A stretch of DNA of 8,457 nucleotides. Source: JBOFOR01 sp051654865 (GTDB taxonomy: Bacteria; Bacillota; Clostridia; Peptostreptococcales; Peptostreptococcaceae). Position 1 is the first letter of the stretch; each line of letters opens with the position of its first letter. Of this stretch, positions 7,947 through 8,457 are shown in pieces. Made by a program: the position numbers and the translations under genes. The notes beneath the pieces were generated by a model. It saw nothing but the letters and a program-made list of their open reading frames with translations, was not told where the DNA came from and ran no database searches. The DNA is taken from NCBI GenBank assembly GCA_051654865.1, contig JBOFYV010000087.1:1-8457 (forward strand). Reading direction: 5' to 3'.

Positions 7947-8018
7947 AAGATACTGATAAGGGGAGGGATTCTTAGGTATAAAAGGCCGATAGGCTCAGTT
8001 TTGTAGTATATGTATCTT
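7947..8018 (+). ncRNA. Candidate structured RNA segment before a terminator (unrecognised)
   Basis: AAGATAC (7947-7953) pairs with GTATCTT (8012-8018). Inside, CTGA (7953-7956) can pair with TCAG (7995-7998), TAAG (7957-7960) with CTTA (7971-7974) around a purine-rich GGGGAGGGATT-type loop, and GGCC (7984-7987) with GGCT (7992-7995) around a GATA tetraloop. Together these give a closed stem leading to a junction with two small hairpins, directly followed by an intrinsic terminator. An alternative, ATAC (7950-7953) with GTAT (7976-7979), would compete with the outer stem. The layout resembles a leader or riboswitch, but it matches no riboswitch class I know, and the individual helices are short. 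It could equally be the 3' half of a longer small RNA that includes the hairpin just upstream. Confidence 0.35.
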
Positions 8019-8019
8019 C

Positions 8020-8046
8020 TAGGAGCGCATGCTCCTATTTTTATTT
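8020..8046 (+). terminator. Strong intrinsic terminator
   Basis: TAGGAGC (8020-8026), loop GCAT and GCTCCTA (8031-8037) form a perfect 7-bp GC-rich hairpin followed by TTTTTATTT. It would end transcripts coming from polC or from the structured segment between, and so insulate the sigma factor gene downstream. Confidence 0.88.
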
Positions 8047-8059
8047 AAAATAAAATTGG

Positions 8060-8088
8060 GGAACTTATTAAGTTACAAAGTAGTCTTA
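8060..8088 (+). promoter_or_regulatory. Putative ECF-sigma-dependent (autoregulatory) promoter
   Basis: GGAACTT (8060-8066) is followed after exactly 16 bases by GTCTTA (8083-8088). This matches the RpoE-like ECF promoter layout (GGAACTT, 16-17 bases, a GTCT/TCTGA-like -10). ECF sigma genes are commonly transcribed from their own promoter, which fits its position in front of the gene at 8109. Initiation about 7 bases downstream would place the start near 8095, so the AGGAGG ribosome binding site would sit almost at the 5' end of the mRNA; this tight geometry is the main weakness. Confidence 0.5.
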
Positions 8089-8108
8089 TATATGTAGGAG
8101 GTGGTAAG

Positions 8109-8457
8109 GTGTTAGGTATTGGCGCCAATATAAGCAGAAAAATAATAAATATAAATCACACAGAAATTACTAAAAAAGAATTTGTAAACATGGTTGAAGA
8201 ACATAAAATATCTTTGTATAGATTTGCAAAAAGTATATTAAAAAATGATACAGAAGTAGAGGATGCTATAAGTGAATCAATATTAAAAGCTTATAAAAAT
8301 AAAAATAAGCTAAAAAATAAAGATAGCTTTAAGTCATGGATGATGAGGATTGTAGCTAATGAATGTTATGACTTAATAAAAAGAAAAAATAGATTTGATT
8401 TAAGAGATAATTTAGATACTTTGAATTTGGTACATATAGATAAAGAATACTCTGGAT
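8109..8457 (+). CDS. ECF-type RNA polymerase sigma factor, N-terminal part (cut by window end)
   Basis: The open frame from GTG (8109) runs 116 codons to the window edge with no stop. The start is fixed by a perfect AGGAGGTGG (8096-8104), with 7 bases between AGGAGG and GTG. Residues about 25-95 form a sigma-70 region 2. LYRFAKSIL (36-44) is region 2.1, EVEDAISESILKAYKN (49-64) is the conserved core-binding 2.2 helix, and FKSWMMRIVANECYDLIKRK (74-93) is the 2.3/2.4 segment that opens and reads the -10 element. A 20-residue extension precedes the usual ECF start. Region 4 and any anti-sigma gene lie beyond the window. The product would direct RNA polymerase to an envelope- or stress-type regulon in most such families, but which regulon cannot be told from this fragment. 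The in-frame ATG at 8190 lies too close to region 2 to be a better start. A possible ECF-type promoter just upstream suggests autoregulation. Confidence 0.85.
   Translation, partial: MLGIGANISRKIININHTEITKKEFVNMVEEHKISLYRFAKSILKNDTEVEDAISESILKAYKNKNKLKNKDSFKSWMMRIVANECYDLIKRKNRFDLRDNLDTLNLVHIDKEYSG

Noticed and set aside
7953..7960. CTGATAAG, similar to the hammerhead ribozyme CUGANGA core
   Set aside because: The required G is replaced by A, and there is no GAAA partner or matching third stem in the expected place.
7807..8046. T-box leader, SRP RNA, RNase P RNA or group I/II intron end
   Set aside because: I looked for the T-box antiterminator motif, the SRP GGTCAGG/GGAAGGAAGCAGCC core, RNase P signature boxes and group II domain V; none is present. 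The ATATAGTCC at 7823 resembles a group I intron P7 side, but no matching core is seen.
8010..8048. 12-codon ATG open frame (MYLLGAHAPIFI)
   Set aside because: It runs through the terminator hairpin and has no ribosome binding site at a usable distance; the GGGGAGGG at 7960-7967 is over 40 bases away.
8190..8192. ATG as alternative start of the ECF sigma factor gene
   Set aside because: It has no Shine-Dalgarno sequence and would trim the region just before sigma region 2; the GTG at 8109 has a perfect AGGAGGTGG.

Overview
The window is AT-rich DNA from a low-GC Gram-positive, Clostridium-like bacterium. The main evidence is an intact PolC-type replicative polymerase, an SH3b-repeat autolysin with a Sec signal, AGA/ATA/AAA-rich codon use and strong AGGAGG-type ribosome binding sites. 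Peptostreptococcaceae (the Clostridioides / Paraclostridium / Romboutsia group) is my best guess, but that is inference from style, not from a marker gene.

Left part (1-2700): a hairpin terminator, an unrecognised 159-residue soluble protein, then a secreted peptidoglycan hydrolase of 619 residues. The hydrolase has a signal peptide, four SH3b repeats and a C-terminal GH73 glucosaminidase domain. It has a good sigma-A-type promoter and ends at a 12-bp hairpin shared with the convergent gene that follows.

Middle part (2701-7805): a minus-strand HExxH protein resembling ImmA/IrrE-type metallopeptidases diverges from polC. PolC (1433 residues) is complete: OB fold, PHP domain split by a DEDD exonuclease, zinc-binding module, catalytic aspartates, and a C-terminal QLSLF clamp-binding motif. 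Its own extended -10 promoter lies just upstream. It is not in the dxr-rseP-(proS/ispG)-polC-rimP-nusA neighbourhood usual in Firmicutes, and its last ~400 bases use different synonymous codons from the rest of the gene.

Right part (7806-8457): about 300 bases without a protein gene hold the most unusual structure in the window. A GC-rich, nearly perfect long inverted repeat (about 135 bases) begins right at the polC stop codon. A second foldable segment follows, then a textbook intrinsic terminator. Beyond it, a sequence matching the ECF-sigma promoter pattern GGAACTT-N16-GTCTTA precedes the start of an ECF sigma factor gene, which is cut by the window edge. This layout suggests an autoregulated ECF sigma factor. 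The structured segment upstream is either a small RNA or leader, or a non-autonomous repeat element.

The genes shown do not form one pathway. The transcription units are: the 159-residue protein gene (possibly reading into the autolysin), the autolysin, the minus-strand peptidase, polC, and the sigma factor unit. The autolysin and an ECF sigma factor could both relate to the cell envelope, but nothing in the sequence links them directly.
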